From Vibrio metoecus (GTDB taxonomy: Bacteria; Pseudomonadota; Gammaproteobacteria; Enterobacterales; Vibrionaceae), in NCBI RefSeq assembly GCF_009665255.1, contig NZ_CP035686.1, forward strand, positions 2,490,001 through 2,554,000: a DNA stretch of 64,000 nucleotides, written 5' to 3'. Every line of letters begins with the position of its first letter. Within the stretch, counting starts at the first letter, position 1. Shown in pieces: positions 10,101 through 18,178 of this stretch. The position numbers and the translations under genes are program-made. Below the pieces are notes generated by a model. That model was not told where the DNA came from. It ran no database searches and was given only the letters and a program-made list of their open reading frames with translations.

Positions 10101-10542
10101 TTAAATCAGGCGCGACGATGTTCAAGCCCATGGTAATACCGCGCAGTTGCAGCGCGATGTAAGGCAAAATGCCGAGCACGGCGATCACCGTCACCGCCAC
10201 GGCTAACCCTTGTGATTTGCCATAACGAGCGGCAATAAAGTCGGCGAGTGAGGTAATGTGTTCACGTTTAGCGATCAAAATCAGCCGCGCCAAAACCCGC
10301 CAACCAAACACAAACATTAATATAGGGGCGATATAAATCGGCAGGAACGACCAAGGATTAACACTCGCTTGCCCAACCGTGCCGTAGAACGTCCAAGAAG
10401 TACAGTAAACTGCAATCGACAAGCTATAGATCCATGGCCGCCAATTGGCGAGCCAACGAGTTTGCCTGTCACCATACCAAGCAATCAAAAACAGCACGCC
10501 GAGATACGCGAGCGAAACGGGAATCACCAACCAACCTTGCAT
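7105..10542 (-). CDS. crbS: Hybrid sensor histidine kinase with a sodium/solute symporter domain, CrbS
   Basis: An 1145-residue fusion. Residues about 1-500 form a multi-helix SLC5/PutP-like transporter domain. A linker leads to a PAS domain (GIAVVDKQLRLVAWNQRY, about 640). The kinase core has the H box FLAAVSHDLMQPLNAARLF near 790, the N box VIQNFLTNAFRYN near 900 and the G box GLGLGLAISKG. A receiver domain follows with VLCVDNESD and the phospho-acceptor Asp in ILSDYRLD. In V. cholerae CrbS with the response regulator CrbR controls acetyl-CoA synthetase expression (the acetate switch), which fits acs lying 4 kb away. A partner regulator is not in the window. Confidence 0.92.
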   Translation of the reverse strand: MQGWLVIPVSLAYLGVLFLIAWYGDRQTRWLANWRPWIYSLSIAVYCTSWTFYGTVGQASVNPWSFLPIYIAPILMFVFGWRVLARLILIAKREHITSLADFIAARYGKSQGLAVAVTVIAVLGILPYIALQLRGITMGLNIVAPDLMSEYGYQESHVSWFVVLALALFTMLFGTRHIDNTEHHRGMMMAIAFESIVKLVAFLCVGVFIAYLAWRTDGLELSEIASRTYQAPNWPTLLIHTLLTMIAIVCLPRQFHTMVVENERPQDLHTARWLFPVYLLLMSVFVLPIAWTGQGLLPSTSPDTFVISLPASAGAHDMALLAFLGGTSAASGMVIVSTIALAIMVSNDLVMPLLLRRIRLSQRTHRHFSGLLVVIRRTLILLLLFGAWGFYLVLDSIPSLSAIGFLSFSAITQFAPAIFGGMYWREGNRKGVYVGLAVGFALWLITLMSATDMLAGDASNNVLLWVITPPDWLVALGLKSADWGMLLSVTLNTLCYIGISLVTRASLSERLQAAAFVGTPLPENENMSLYQSRVTVGELEMLASRFVGRSRVRNAFAQYWSQQRETLLPNQQASSTLIRHTERVLAGVFGASSAKLVLTSALQGRKMQLEEVATIVDEASELYDFSRGLLQGAIEHIGQGIAVVDKQLRLVAWNQRYLELFEFPAGLIQVGRPIADVIRHNAQQGLCGPGDPEDHVQRRVYHLEQGTSHTSSRVRADGRVIEVQGNPMPGGGFVMSFTDITVFREAEQNLKIANETLEERVLQRTLELEKLNKQLVTATQRSERESQSKSRFLAAVSHDLMQPLNAARLFASSLSEVAKEAEVQKLAHHIESALGAAEDLISDLLDISRLESGKIDLHPHSFAIMDVLSNLNAEFSALAAKQDVQFSLVPSSLWVHSDPKLLRRVIQNFLTNAFRYNPKGKVTLGVRRVAGQVRIDVWDNGIGIEEDKQQEIFEEFNRGSQVRSDQGLGLGLAISKGIAHVLGHQISMRSWPGLGSVFSLTLERAEPNQQPVSLVTPVADTKTELQHLRVLCVDNESDILIGMRDLLERWGCEVKTATDIHGSLKALEPQWIPDVILSDYRLDNGRTGLEVLQQCRLRLGDCFTGVIISADRSPDILEGIESNGFRFMAKPIKPLKLRALLNGIS

Positions 10543-10565
10543 CAGACATCCTTGCCGTTGCGAAA

Positions 10566-10597
10566 TGAAAAAAGCCTCTCAATTGAGAGGCTTCTAT
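10566..10597 (-). terminator. Terminator of the MFS transporter gene
   Basis: Stem AAGCCTCTC / GAGAGGCTT with an AATT loop. On the minus strand it is followed by TTTTTTCATTTC, just downstream of the MFS gene and upstream of crbS. Confidence 0.8.
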
Positions 10598-10634
10598 TAA
10601 AACGAGGTTGTTTTTTGAACTCAATCAGAACGAC

Positions 10635-11831
10635 TTAATTCTGTGCTTCAGGCTCCGCTTTCAGCGCATTGCCATCTTGTACCGTTGAAGGTGGCAGATC
10701 AACGCGAATCAATAACGCCAATCCGCCCATCGCGGCCATCGCCCAAAATACAGCGGCCCCCCAATGCTCATACCCCCAGCCACTTAACGTGGTGATTGTT
10801 GCAATCACGGCGCCGAGTGGAATTGCGTTATACAGAGCTTGCAGTGCCACCATTTTATTTTGTGGCGCATGCTGGATGTACTGAATCGCCGCGATGTGCG
10901 CCATCGCAAAGGTCACACCATGCAGCAGCTGGATCGCCACTAAGGCCAGAATGGTAGTCGTGGAGGCAGTTAAACCCCAACGTGCAATGACACCCAACGA
11001 CGCCACTAAGAATAGCGTGCGCAAGCTCCAGCCCGCGAACCAGCGTTTGCTAAAGGCAAACACCAGCACTTCTGACACCACACCCAAGCTCCACAAATAG
11101 CCGATGATGTCTTCTGAGTGACCCGCTTGTTTCCAATAAATCGAGCCGAAACTGTAATAGGCCGCATGACTGCCTTGGATTAAGGCCACCAGCAGCAGAA
11201 ATTTCACCACAGGCCACTCGGTAAGAAGCTCCGTCAACTTCGGGCGCACTGCATGAGCCTCGTGCTCTGTCACTGGCATAGGTGTAATTTGGCGCAGACT
11301 GAACAGCCAAGAGACCGCGACTCCAACCAGTGCGGTGTACAGAATCATCGAACTGCCCCACTTCGCGACCAAGAAACCCACTACAGTAGAACCTACAATA
11401 AAGGCAATCGAGCCCCACAAACGCGTACGTCCGTAGTCGAGCATTTTGAGCTTGGCGTAGTAGTTGGCCATGGCATCAGAAATCGGCACTACAGGACCAC
11501 AGCAGAGGTTAAACAGAATTGTCGCTAACGCCATTAACCAAAAACTGCCGCCGGTAAAAAAGTGGAAGCCGACAAACAACAGCGCCGCAAAACTGAGCCA
11601 ACGCAACGCAGGCATTAGCTGCTCAACTCGGTGCAAACGTGGCGTGAGCACGAGATTCGCGACACAGCGCGTTGCAAAACCAATCCCTATCAATACACCA
11701 ATATCGGTCGCAGAAACGCCTTGGTCTTCAAACCAGAGTGACCAAAATGGCAAATAAACGCCGTAAGCAAAGAAAAAACCGATGAAATATTGTGAAATCC
11801 AACCATAGGGAGTGGGGGTAAACATGATCAT
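10635..11831 (-). CDS. MFS transporter, HcaT (3-phenylpropionate permease)-like
   Basis: A 398-residue major facilitator with about 12 hydrophobic segments. The N terminus YGWISQYFIGFFFAYGVYLPF and the first loop LTPRLHR match the HcaT/nucleoside:H+ symporter-like MFS group. The natural substrate cannot be told from the sequence: no aromatic-acid catabolic genes are nearby, so the HcaT name is only a family label. It lies upstream of crbS on the same strand, separated by a terminator, and is divergent from the cNMP/CBS gene at 12031. A second in-frame ATG at 11825 is closer to the GAGGGAGGT ribosome site. Confidence 0.85.
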   Translation of the reverse strand: MIMFTPTPYGWISQYFIGFFFAYGVYLPFWSLWFEDQGVSATDIGVLIGIGFATRCVANLVLTPRLHRVEQLMPALRWLSFAALLFVGFHFFTGGSFWLMALATILFNLCCGPVVPISDAMANYYAKLKMLDYGRTRLWGSIAFIVGSTVVGFLVAKWGSSMILYTALVGVAVSWLFSLRQITPMPVTEHEAHAVRPKLTELLTEWPVVKFLLLVALIQGSHAAYYSFGSIYWKQAGHSEDIIGYLWSLGVVSEVLVFAFSKRWFAGWSLRTLFLVASLGVIARWGLTASTTTILALVAIQLLHGVTFAMAHIAAIQYIQHAPQNKMVALQALYNAIPLGAVIATITTLSGWGYEHWGAAVFWAMAAMGGLALLIRVDLPPSTVQDGNALKAEPEAQN

Positions 11832-12030
11832 TCCTAATCAGAAGAGGGAGGTAAAAACGCGCACATTATGCATGTGGATTAACCGCTAAAAAAGGGAAGA
11901 TTACGCAACTCATCGTTTCCCGATTGCACTTCATTTCATCCCCGAAATCCCCGCCTCCGTGCATTAGACCAAAGTCGTCTGGAGGGTAAGGGGAAATTTG
12001 TCACACTTAGTGAACCTGCCCCACCGATGA

Positions 12031-13863
12031 GTGCTCCCTATGCCGGATAAGTTCAATATGCAGTCACCACCCTTCAACCGCTTGACGGCCGAGCAACAGC
12101 ACCAACTGCGCAGTGCGTTGGATGTTGCTTACTTCCGTCAGCGTGATGTGCTGATTGACACACAACAGCCAAGCACTCATCTGCATATTTTGATCAAAGG
12201 GACAGTTGAAGAGCGCAGCCCCGACGGGAAGGAAGTCTTCGCACATTACGCGAATGATGACTTGTTTGATGTGCGCGCCATGTTTGATGAACACAGTAAA
12301 CATCAATATATGGCTTTGGAAGACACCTTATCTTACCTGCTGCCTAAGCCAACTTTCTTGCAGCTGTACGAACAAAACGGTGAGTTCGCTGCGTATTTCG
12401 ATAATAACCTAGCCAAACGCCAAGAATTAATTGAAGCGGCAGCACAGCAGAAAAACATCGCAGAATTCATTCTGACTAAAGTCGATAGCTCCATCTATCA
12501 CCCGCCTTTCATTTTGTCGCCAGACCTGCCGCTCAACTCGGTAACTCAATTGATGAAAGAGCGGGGCATTGACGCGGCTTTAGTGGCACTTGAAACCAAT
12601 GACCCAAGATTGGATCGCCTCCATGCCCATCCTTATGCGATTGTCACACGCACCAACATGCTGCATGCGGTAATGCTCGAAGGCCGCCCTTTAGATACCC
12701 CCGTGGGTGAGATTGCCACCTTTCCGGTATTGCACGTAGATGAGGGCGACTTCTTGTTCAATGCCATGGTGATGATGACTCGCCAACGTATCAAACGGGT
12801 CATGGTGTGCAATGGCAATCAGGCTGTAGGGTTGCTGTCGATGATCCAAATCCTCAGTGCGTTCTCCACCCACTCCCATGTATTGACGCTCGCGATTGCC
12901 CGTGCCGCCAGCATTGATGAGTTAGCACTCGCGGCCAACAAACAGCGCGAACTGGTGGAAAATCTCATGTCGCGCGGAGTGCGCACCCGTTTTGTGATGG
13001 AACTGATTTCGGCCGTCAATGAACAGATCATCGAAAAAGCCTTTGAATTGGTAGTACCGCCCGCTTTGCACGATCAGTGCTGTCTCGTGGTTCTTGGTTC
13101 CGAAGGTCGTGGTGAACAGATCCTCAAAACCGATCAAGACAACGCGCTGATCATTCAAGATGGGTTGGAATGGCACCAGTGCCAACCCATCATGGAGACG
13201 TTCACCCATACCCTGCTTCAGCTCGGCTATCCCCTGTGTCCCGGCAAAGTGATGGTCAATAACCCGAAATGGGTGCGCAACCAGAGCGAATGGAAACGCA
13301 CCCTATCTGATTGGGTGAAAGCCGCTCGCCCAGAACAAGTGATGGATATTGCCATTTTTGCTGACGCCCATGCCGTGGCCGGAAATCGTGCGCTGCTTGC
13401 GCCAGTGAAAGCGCATTTGCAGCACTTAATGGCCGATCAAGAGCTCATCTTGGCCGAATTCACCCGTCCAGCTCTCAACTTCTCGGTACCGCTCACCTTG
13501 TTTGGTAACGTAAAAAGCAGCAAGCAAGGGATTGATATCAAACAAGGGGGGATTTTCCCTATCGTACACGGCGTGCGCGCCTTAAGTTTGGAACACGCCA
13601 TCGAAGCCAATAACACCTTTGATCGGATTGAAGCTTTAGTCAAAAAGCGGGTTCTAGAACAAGAGACGGGCGATAACCTGAGCGAAGCCTTTAAGCTGTT
13701 TTTAAAACTGCGCCTAGCCCAGCAACTTGGTAATCAGCACAGCACCAACCAACTCGACTTCAAGCAGCTCGACCGTACTGAGCGCGATTTATTGCGCCAC
13801 AGCCTGCATGTGGTAAAAAAATTTAAACAGTGGCTCGGTTACCACTATCAAATACGTGATTGA
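12031..13863 (+). CDS. cNMP-binding/CBS-pair/DUF294 nucleotidyltransferase-like signalling protein
   Basis: A 610-residue cytosolic protein. Residues about 15-125 form a cyclic-nucleotide-binding domain (DVLIDTQQPSTHLHILIKG), about 150-280 a CBS pair, about 300-470 the DUF294 nucleotidyltransferase-like domain (VLGSEGRGEQILKTDQDNALI, compare the GSxxR...DxD pattern of GlnD), then the DUF294 C-terminal substrate-binding domain. The role is not established; the domains suggest adenylate sensing coupled to nucleotidyl transfer. It is followed 8 bp later by an exonuclease gene and then acs. The start is uncertain: GTG at 12031, ATG at 12040 and ATG at 12058 are in frame and none has a strong ribosome site. 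Confidence 0.9.
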   Translation: MLPMPDKFNMQSPPFNRLTAEQQHQLRSALDVAYFRQRDVLIDTQQPSTHLHILIKGTVEERSPDGKEVFAHYANDDLFDVRAMFDEHSKHQYMALEDTLSYLLPKPTFLQLYEQNGEFAAYFDNNLAKRQELIEAAAQQKNIAEFILTKVDSSIYHPPFILSPDLPLNSVTQLMKERGIDAALVALETNDPRLDRLHAHPYAIVTRTNMLHAVMLEGRPLDTPVGEIATFPVLHVDEGDFLFNAMVMMTRQRIKRVMVCNGNQAVGLLSMIQILSAFSTHSHVLTLAIARAASIDELALAANKQRELVENLMSRGVRTRFVMELISAVNEQIIEKAFELVVPPALHDQCCLVVLGSEGRGEQILKTDQDNALIIQDGLEWHQCQPIMETFTHTLLQLGYPLCPGKVMVNNPKWVRNQSEWKRTLSDWVKAARPEQVMDIAIFADAHAVAGNRALLAPVKAHLQHLMADQELILAEFTRPALNFSVPLTLFGNVKSSKQGIDIKQGGIFPIVHGVRALSLEHAIEANNTFDRIEALVKKRVLEQETGDNLSEAFKLFLKLRLAQQLGNQHSTNQLDFKQLDRTERDLLRHSLHVVKKFKQWLGYHYQIRD

Positions 13864-13871
13864 GGTGGTGA

Positions 13872-14501
13872 ATGAACTGGTTACTGCGCCGTTATTGGCA
13901 CGCCAAACTCAAGGATTCGCCCTATCAGACACTGTTTAAATCGGAGCGTCACCAAGAGTATGTCTCGCTCGACTGTGAAACCACCAGCCTAGATCCTAAA
14001 CGCGCCGAGCTGGTGACTATCGCTGCGACCAAAATTATCGATAACCGTATCCTGACCAGTCAGCCGTTTGAAGTGCGCCTGTGCGCGCCGCAATCGCTCG
14101 ACTCTGGTTCCGTCCGCATTCACAAAATTCGCCATCAAGATCTGCAAGATGGGCTAAGCGAAAAAGAAGCACTAATCCAACTCATCGATTTCATTGGTAA
14201 TCGGCCTTTAGTGGGCTACCACATTCGTTACGATAAAACGATTTTGGATATCGCCTGCCGTAAGCATCTCGGCTTTCCGCTGCCTAATCGATTGATTGAA
14301 GTGAGCCAGATCTATCACGATAAACTGGAAAAACACCTGCCCAATGCCTATTTCGATCTGAGTTTAGAGGCGATCTGCCGCCATCTGGATCTCCCATTAC
14401 AAGACAAACATGATGCGCTGCAAGATGCGATTGCCGCCGCTTTGGTCTTTGTGCGCTTGACCAAGGGCGATTTACCACAATTTATTGCTCCCGGTGTGTA
14501 A
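13872..14501 (+). CDS. DnaQ-like 3'-5' exonuclease
   Basis: A 209-residue DEDDh exonuclease: motif I SLDCETTSLD near residue 35, motif II VGYHIRYDKTILD near 115, and motif III HDALQDAIAA near 180 with the catalytic His and Asp. This matches the DNA polymerase III epsilon fold without a polymerase-binding tail. The ATG is preceded by GAGGTGGTG and lies 8 bp after the cNMP/CBS gene, so the two are surely co-transcribed. This pairing upstream of acs is common in gamma-proteobacteria, but the shared role is not known to me. Confidence 0.88.
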   Translation: MNWLLRRYWHAKLKDSPYQTLFKSERHQEYVSLDCETTSLDPKRAELVTIAATKIIDNRILTSQPFEVRLCAPQSLDSGSVRIHKIRHQDLQDGLSEKEALIQLIDFIGNRPLVGYHIRYDKTILDIACRKHLGFPLPNRLIEVSQIYHDKLEKHLPNAYFDLSLEAICRHLDLPLQDKHDALQDAIAAALVFVRLTKGDLPQFIAPGV

Positions 14502-14702
14502 TCGGCACTGTATTTCAGTGATCTCCCCCGCTCTTTTGCTGAGTGGTTGCCGTGAAATCCCCCCGACTCAGGCTTTCATCCTAAAGTCTAATTGTAGAAA
14601 TTCCTGCCCTGACTGAGAGTTATAAGCGAAACGAATTTCCTCCTCTCGTGTTTCAAACGCGCCATTTCAGGAAATTTGCCGAATTCACAAGGAGAACCCG
14701 CA

Positions 14703-16652
14703 ATGAGTGAAGCCCATATTTATCCGGTCAAACAGAACATCAAAGCGCATACCCATGCCGATAACGACACTTATCTGGCAATGTATCAGCAATCAATCAA
14801 AGATCCGGAAGGCTTTTGGAGCGAGCACGGCAAAATCGTCGACTGGATTAAACCCTTTACTAAGGTCAAACATACTTCTTTTGACCCTGGCCATATCGAT
14901 ATTCGCTGGTTTGAAGATGGCACCTTAAACGTTTCTGCCAACTGTATTGATCGCCATTTGGCGACGCGTGGCGACCAAGTTGCCATTATTTGGGAAGGTG
15001 ACGACCCAACTCAAGACAAAACCCTGACTTACAAGCAACTGCACCAAGAAGTGTGCCGTTTTGCCAATGCCCTGAAAGAACAAGGCGTACGTAAAGGCGA
15101 TGTGGTGTGTATCTACATGCCAATGGTGCCAGAAGCGGCGGTAGCCATGCTGGCTTGTACGCGTATTGGCGCAGTGCACACTATCGTCTTTGGTGGCTTC
15201 TCACCGGAAGCACTGGCAGGCCGTATTATCGACTCTAACGCCAAATTGGTGATCACCGCCGATGAAGGTGTCCGTGGCGGCCGCGCCGTACCACTGAAGA
15301 AAAATGTCGATGAAGCGCTGACCAACCCAGAAGTAAAAAATATCAGCAAAGTGATGGTACTCAAGCGCACCGGCGGCAATGTGGCTTGGCATGAGCACCG
15401 TGATATTTGGTGGCATGAGGCAACAGCAAAAGCCTCCGATCATTGCCCACCGGAGGAGATGAAAGCCGAAGATCCGCTGTTCATCCTCTACACTTCCGGC
15501 TCAACCGGTAAACCGAAAGGCGTGCTGCACACCACGGGCGGTTACTTAGTCTATGCAACCATGACCTTCAAATATGTGTTCGACTATCAGCCTAACGAAG
15601 TGTTCTGGTGTACGGCTGACGTGGGTTGGATCACCGGTCACTCCTATCTGGTGTATGGCCCATTGGCTAATGGCGCAAAAACCATTCTGTTTGAAGGCGT
15701 GCCAAACTACCCCACCACCGCACGTATGAGCGAGGTGGTGGATAAGCATAAGGTCAACATCCTTTACACCGCACCAACGGCGATCCGTGCACTGATGGCC
15801 AAAGGCGATGAAGCCATTAAAGGCACCAGCCGTGACAGCTTGCGCATCATGGGCTCCGTGGGTGAACCGATTAACCCAGAAGCGTGGGAGTGGTACTACC
15901 GCACTATCGGCAACGAAAAGTCGCCGATTGTCGATACTTGGTGGCAAACCGAAACCGGCGGTATCTTGATCACACCACTGCCGGGCGCAACCGCGTTGAA
16001 ACCGGGTTCGGCGACACGTCCGTTCTTTGGTGTACAGCCAGCGCTAGTCGATAACATGGGCGAAATTGTTGAAGGTGCAACCGAAGGCAATTTAGTGCTA
16101 CTCGACTCATGGCCGGGTCAAATGCGTACTGTGTATGGCGATCACGATCGCTTTGAACAAACCTATTTCTCCACCTTTAAAGGTATGTATTTTACTGGTG
16201 ATGGCGCGCGTCGCGATGAAGATGGTTACTACTGGATCACCGGTCGTGTCGATGACGTACTCAACGTTTCCGGTCACCGCATGGGTACGGCAGAAATTGA
16301 ATCCGCGCTGGTCGCATTCAATAAGATTGCAGAAGCCGCCGTGGTTGGAGTTCCACACGACATCAAAGGCCAAGCGATTTACGCTTACATCACGCTCAAT
16401 GATGGGGTATATCCGAGCGCTGAGCTGCATAAAGAAGTGAAAGATTGGGTACGCAAAGAGATTGGCGCTATCGCGACACCAGATGTCCTACACTGGACCG
16501 ATGCGCTACCGAAAACCCGCTCAGGTAAAATTATGCGCCGCATTTTGCGTAAAATTGCCACCGGCGATACCAGCAACTTGGGTGATACCTCAACGCTGGC
16601 CGATCCAAGCGTAGTTGACCGCCTGATTGCCGAAAAAGCGCAACTGAAATAA
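14703..16652 (+). CDS. acs: Acetyl-CoA synthetase
   Basis: A 649-residue AMP-forming acyl-CoA synthetase that activates acetate with ATP and CoA. Motifs seen: the P-loop YTSGSTGKPKG near residue 265, TADVGWITGHSYLVYGP near 310, DTWWQTETGG near 415, and the acetylatable lysine segment PKTRSGKIMRRILRK near 605. An upstream in-frame ATG at 14676 exists, but the ATG at 14703 has AAGGAG at ideal spacing and gives the normal N terminus. The 200-bp upstream region is where CrbR-dependent activation would be expected. Acetate scavenging by this enzyme is the output of the CrbRS acetate switch. Confidence 0.97.
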   Translation: MSEAHIYPVKQNIKAHTHADNDTYLAMYQQSIKDPEGFWSEHGKIVDWIKPFTKVKHTSFDPGHIDIRWFEDGTLNVSANCIDRHLATRGDQVAIIWEGDDPTQDKTLTYKQLHQEVCRFANALKEQGVRKGDVVCIYMPMVPEAAVAMLACTRIGAVHTIVFGGFSPEALAGRIIDSNAKLVITADEGVRGGRAVPLKKNVDEALTNPEVKNISKVMVLKRTGGNVAWHEHRDIWWHEATAKASDHCPPEEMKAEDPLFILYTSGSTGKPKGVLHTTGGYLVYATMTFKYVFDYQPNEVFWCTADVGWITGHSYLVYGPLANGAKTILFEGVPNYPTTARMSEVVDKHKVNILYTAPTAIRALMAKGDEAIKGTSRDSLRIMGSVGEPINPEAWEWYYRTIGNEKSPIVDTWWQTETGGILITPLPGATALKPGSATRPFFGVQPALVDNMGEIVEGATEGNLVLLDSWPGQMRTVYGDHDRFEQTYFSTFKGMYFTGDGARRDEDGYYWITGRVDDVLNVSGHRMGTAEIESALVAFNKIAEAAVVGVPHDIKGQAIYAYITLNDGVYPSAELHKEVKDWVRKEIGAIATPDVLHWTDALPKTRSGKIMRRILRKIATGDTSNLGDTSTLADPSVVDRLIAEKAQLK

Positions 16653-16674
16653 CAACGACGATACCCTAATAACT

Positions 16675-16790
16675 TAACGTCACAGGTAGGTAGTAGAGTT
16701 AGTGAGAAAATCCCAATTGCATCGATAAGCGATTGCAATTGGGCTAACAAACTTAACCACTGCAGCGTCAAGTAGGAAGGGATAAACCTT
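16675..16790. repeat. Degenerate ERIC-like palindromic repeat
   Basis: Outer ends AGGTAGGTAG...GTCAAGTAGGAAGGGA and an inner near-perfect palindrome CCCAATTGCA / TGCAATTGGG at 16712-16742. The right end CAGCGTCAAGTAGG closely resembles the right end of the clearer ERIC copy at 19563-19688, but the centre is different and shorter. Confidence 0.5.
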
Positions 16791-16802
16791 TGCTTGCTAT
16801 TC

Positions 16803-16841
16803 AAAACTCCGGAACATTTGATGGCCGGAGTTTTTCTTTTC
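16803..16841 (+). terminator. Terminator downstream of acs
   Basis: Stem AAAACTCCGG / CCGGAGTTTT with a 12-nt loop, followed by TTCTTTTCC. Confidence 0.75.
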
Positions 16842-17196
16842 CATTCACGCAAACCAATCACTGCTCCTCGCGCATTGTGCAGCACATGACGCAAAATGAA
16901 GGGATTTGGTTACGAACCAATAACCATCTTTCAAGAAAACACACTCCACTTTGCAAAACATTGGGTTTAGGCTCATCGTATTCGCTGGTTATACCCCTAT
17001 TTTGTTAACCTCACTGCAGATTCAAACCATCAAACTAGGTGATTAGACCAGTAAATTGCTGCCATTTGTTATGAATTAGCTATAATCGTGGGCAATTTAA
17101 TAAAATCCGCGAACTTTTGACAAAATCTTTATGTCGAATAAGTAAATTTGTGGGAAACTGCTTATTCACCACACAATAAAGGAAGATGGCTACACA

Positions 17197-17649
17197 ATGA
17201 CTGCAAAATCTCGCATTCTTGTTCTAAATGGACCAAACCTCAATTTATTGGGTTTGCGTGAACCTGCCCACTACGGTTCACAGACTTTGGAACAGATCGT
17301 ATCGACATTGCACGAGCAAGCGCAACAGGCAGGCATTGAGTTAGAACATCTGCAATCTAACCGCGAATATGAGTTGATTGAAACGATTCACCAAGCCTTC
17401 GGCAAAGTGGATTTCATCATCATCAATCCGGCGGCCTTTACCCATACCAGCGTTGCGTTGCGTGATGCCTTACTTGGGGTGGCGATTCCTTTTATTGAAG
17501 TGCATTTGTCCAACGTTCATGCACGTGAGCCCTTCCGTCATCACTCCTACTTGTCAGATAAAGCCCAAGGGGTGATTTGTGGTTTAGGTGCTCAAGGTTA
17601 CGAATTCGCTTTGTCTGCCGCTATCCGAGCATTGCAGGCCAAGCAATAA
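17197..17649 (+). CDS. aroQ: Type II 3-dehydroquinate dehydratase
   Basis: A 150-residue type II (dodecameric) dehydroquinase that makes 3-dehydroshikimate in the chorismate pathway. Signature segments are NGPNLNLLGLREP near the N terminus, NPAAFTHTSVALRDAL near residue 75, and EVHLSNVHAREPFRHHSYLS near 100 with the catalytic His. The ribosome site AGGAAG precedes the ATG. It is directly upstream of accBC, an arrangement also found in Pseudomonas and other gamma-proteobacteria. Confidence 0.97.
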   Translation: MTAKSRILVLNGPNLNLLGLREPAHYGSQTLEQIVSTLHEQAQQAGIELEHLQSNREYELIETIHQAFGKVDFIIINPAAFTHTSVALRDALLGVAIPFIEVHLSNVHAREPFRHHSYLSDKAQGVICGLGAQGYEFALSAAIRALQAKQ

Positions 17650-17705
17650 AGACACTCTGCAGCCCATTGGGGCTGTCTTATTCACAAGATAAAAGAGAAA
17701 GAAAC

Positions 17706-18164
17706 ATGGATATCCGCAAAATCAAGAAGCTTATCGAGTTAGTTGAAGAGTCTGGCATCGCAGAACTGGAAATTTCTGAAGGTGAAGAGTCAGTACGCAT
17801 CAGTCGTTATGGCCAACCAGCTCCAGCACCTCAAGTGCACTACGCAGCAGCTCCTGCTCCCGTTGCGGCACCAGCGCCTGTTGCTCAAGCAGCAGTAGCA
17901 GAAGCACCTGTAGCAGCTAAAGTACCAACAGGTCATAAAGTGCTTTCTCCAATGGTCGGCACGTTCTACAGTTCACCAAGCCCAGACGCCAAAGCGTTTG
18001 TCGAAGTGGGTCAAAGTGTTTCTGTTGGCGATACCCTGTGTATCGTTGAAGCGATGAAAATGATGAACCAGATCGAAGCGGACAAATCAGGCGTAGTAAC
18101 GGCGATTCTTGTTCAAGATGGTCAGCCAGTTGAATTCGACCAACCGCTTGTTGTTATCGAATAA
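17706..18164 (+). CDS. accB: Biotin carboxyl carrier protein of acetyl-CoA carboxylase
   Basis: A 152-residue protein with the N-terminal MDIRKIKKLIELVEESGIAE, an Ala/Pro-rich flexible linker (about 40-75), and the C-terminal biotinyl domain with the biotin-accepting lysine in EAMKMMNQIEA near residue 117. It carries carboxybiotin between AccC and the AccAD transferase, the first step of fatty acid synthesis. The open frame extends back into aroQ, but the ATG at 17706 after AAAGAGAAAGAA is the canonical start. Only 14 bp separate it from accC. Confidence 0.97.
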   Translation: MDIRKIKKLIELVEESGIAELEISEGEESVRISRYGQPAPAPQVHYAAAPAPVAAPAPVAQAAVAEAPVAAKVPTGHKVLSPMVGTFYSSPSPDAKAFVEVGQSVSVGDTLCIVEAMKMMNQIEADKSGVVTAILVQDGQPVEFDQPLVVIE

Positions 18165-18178
18165 TCGAGGCCACCTTT

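Larger units (their letters stand above)
16653..17196. other. Intergenic stretch, acs to aroQ
   Basis: 544 bp with no supportable gene. It holds an ERIC-like palindromic repeat (about 16675-16790), a hairpin terminator (16803-16836) and the AT-rich aroQ promoter region. I see no further ordered structure. Confidence 0.6.

Noticed and set aside
14676..14702. Longer acs start
   Set aside because: The ATG at 14703 has AAGGAG at ideal spacing.
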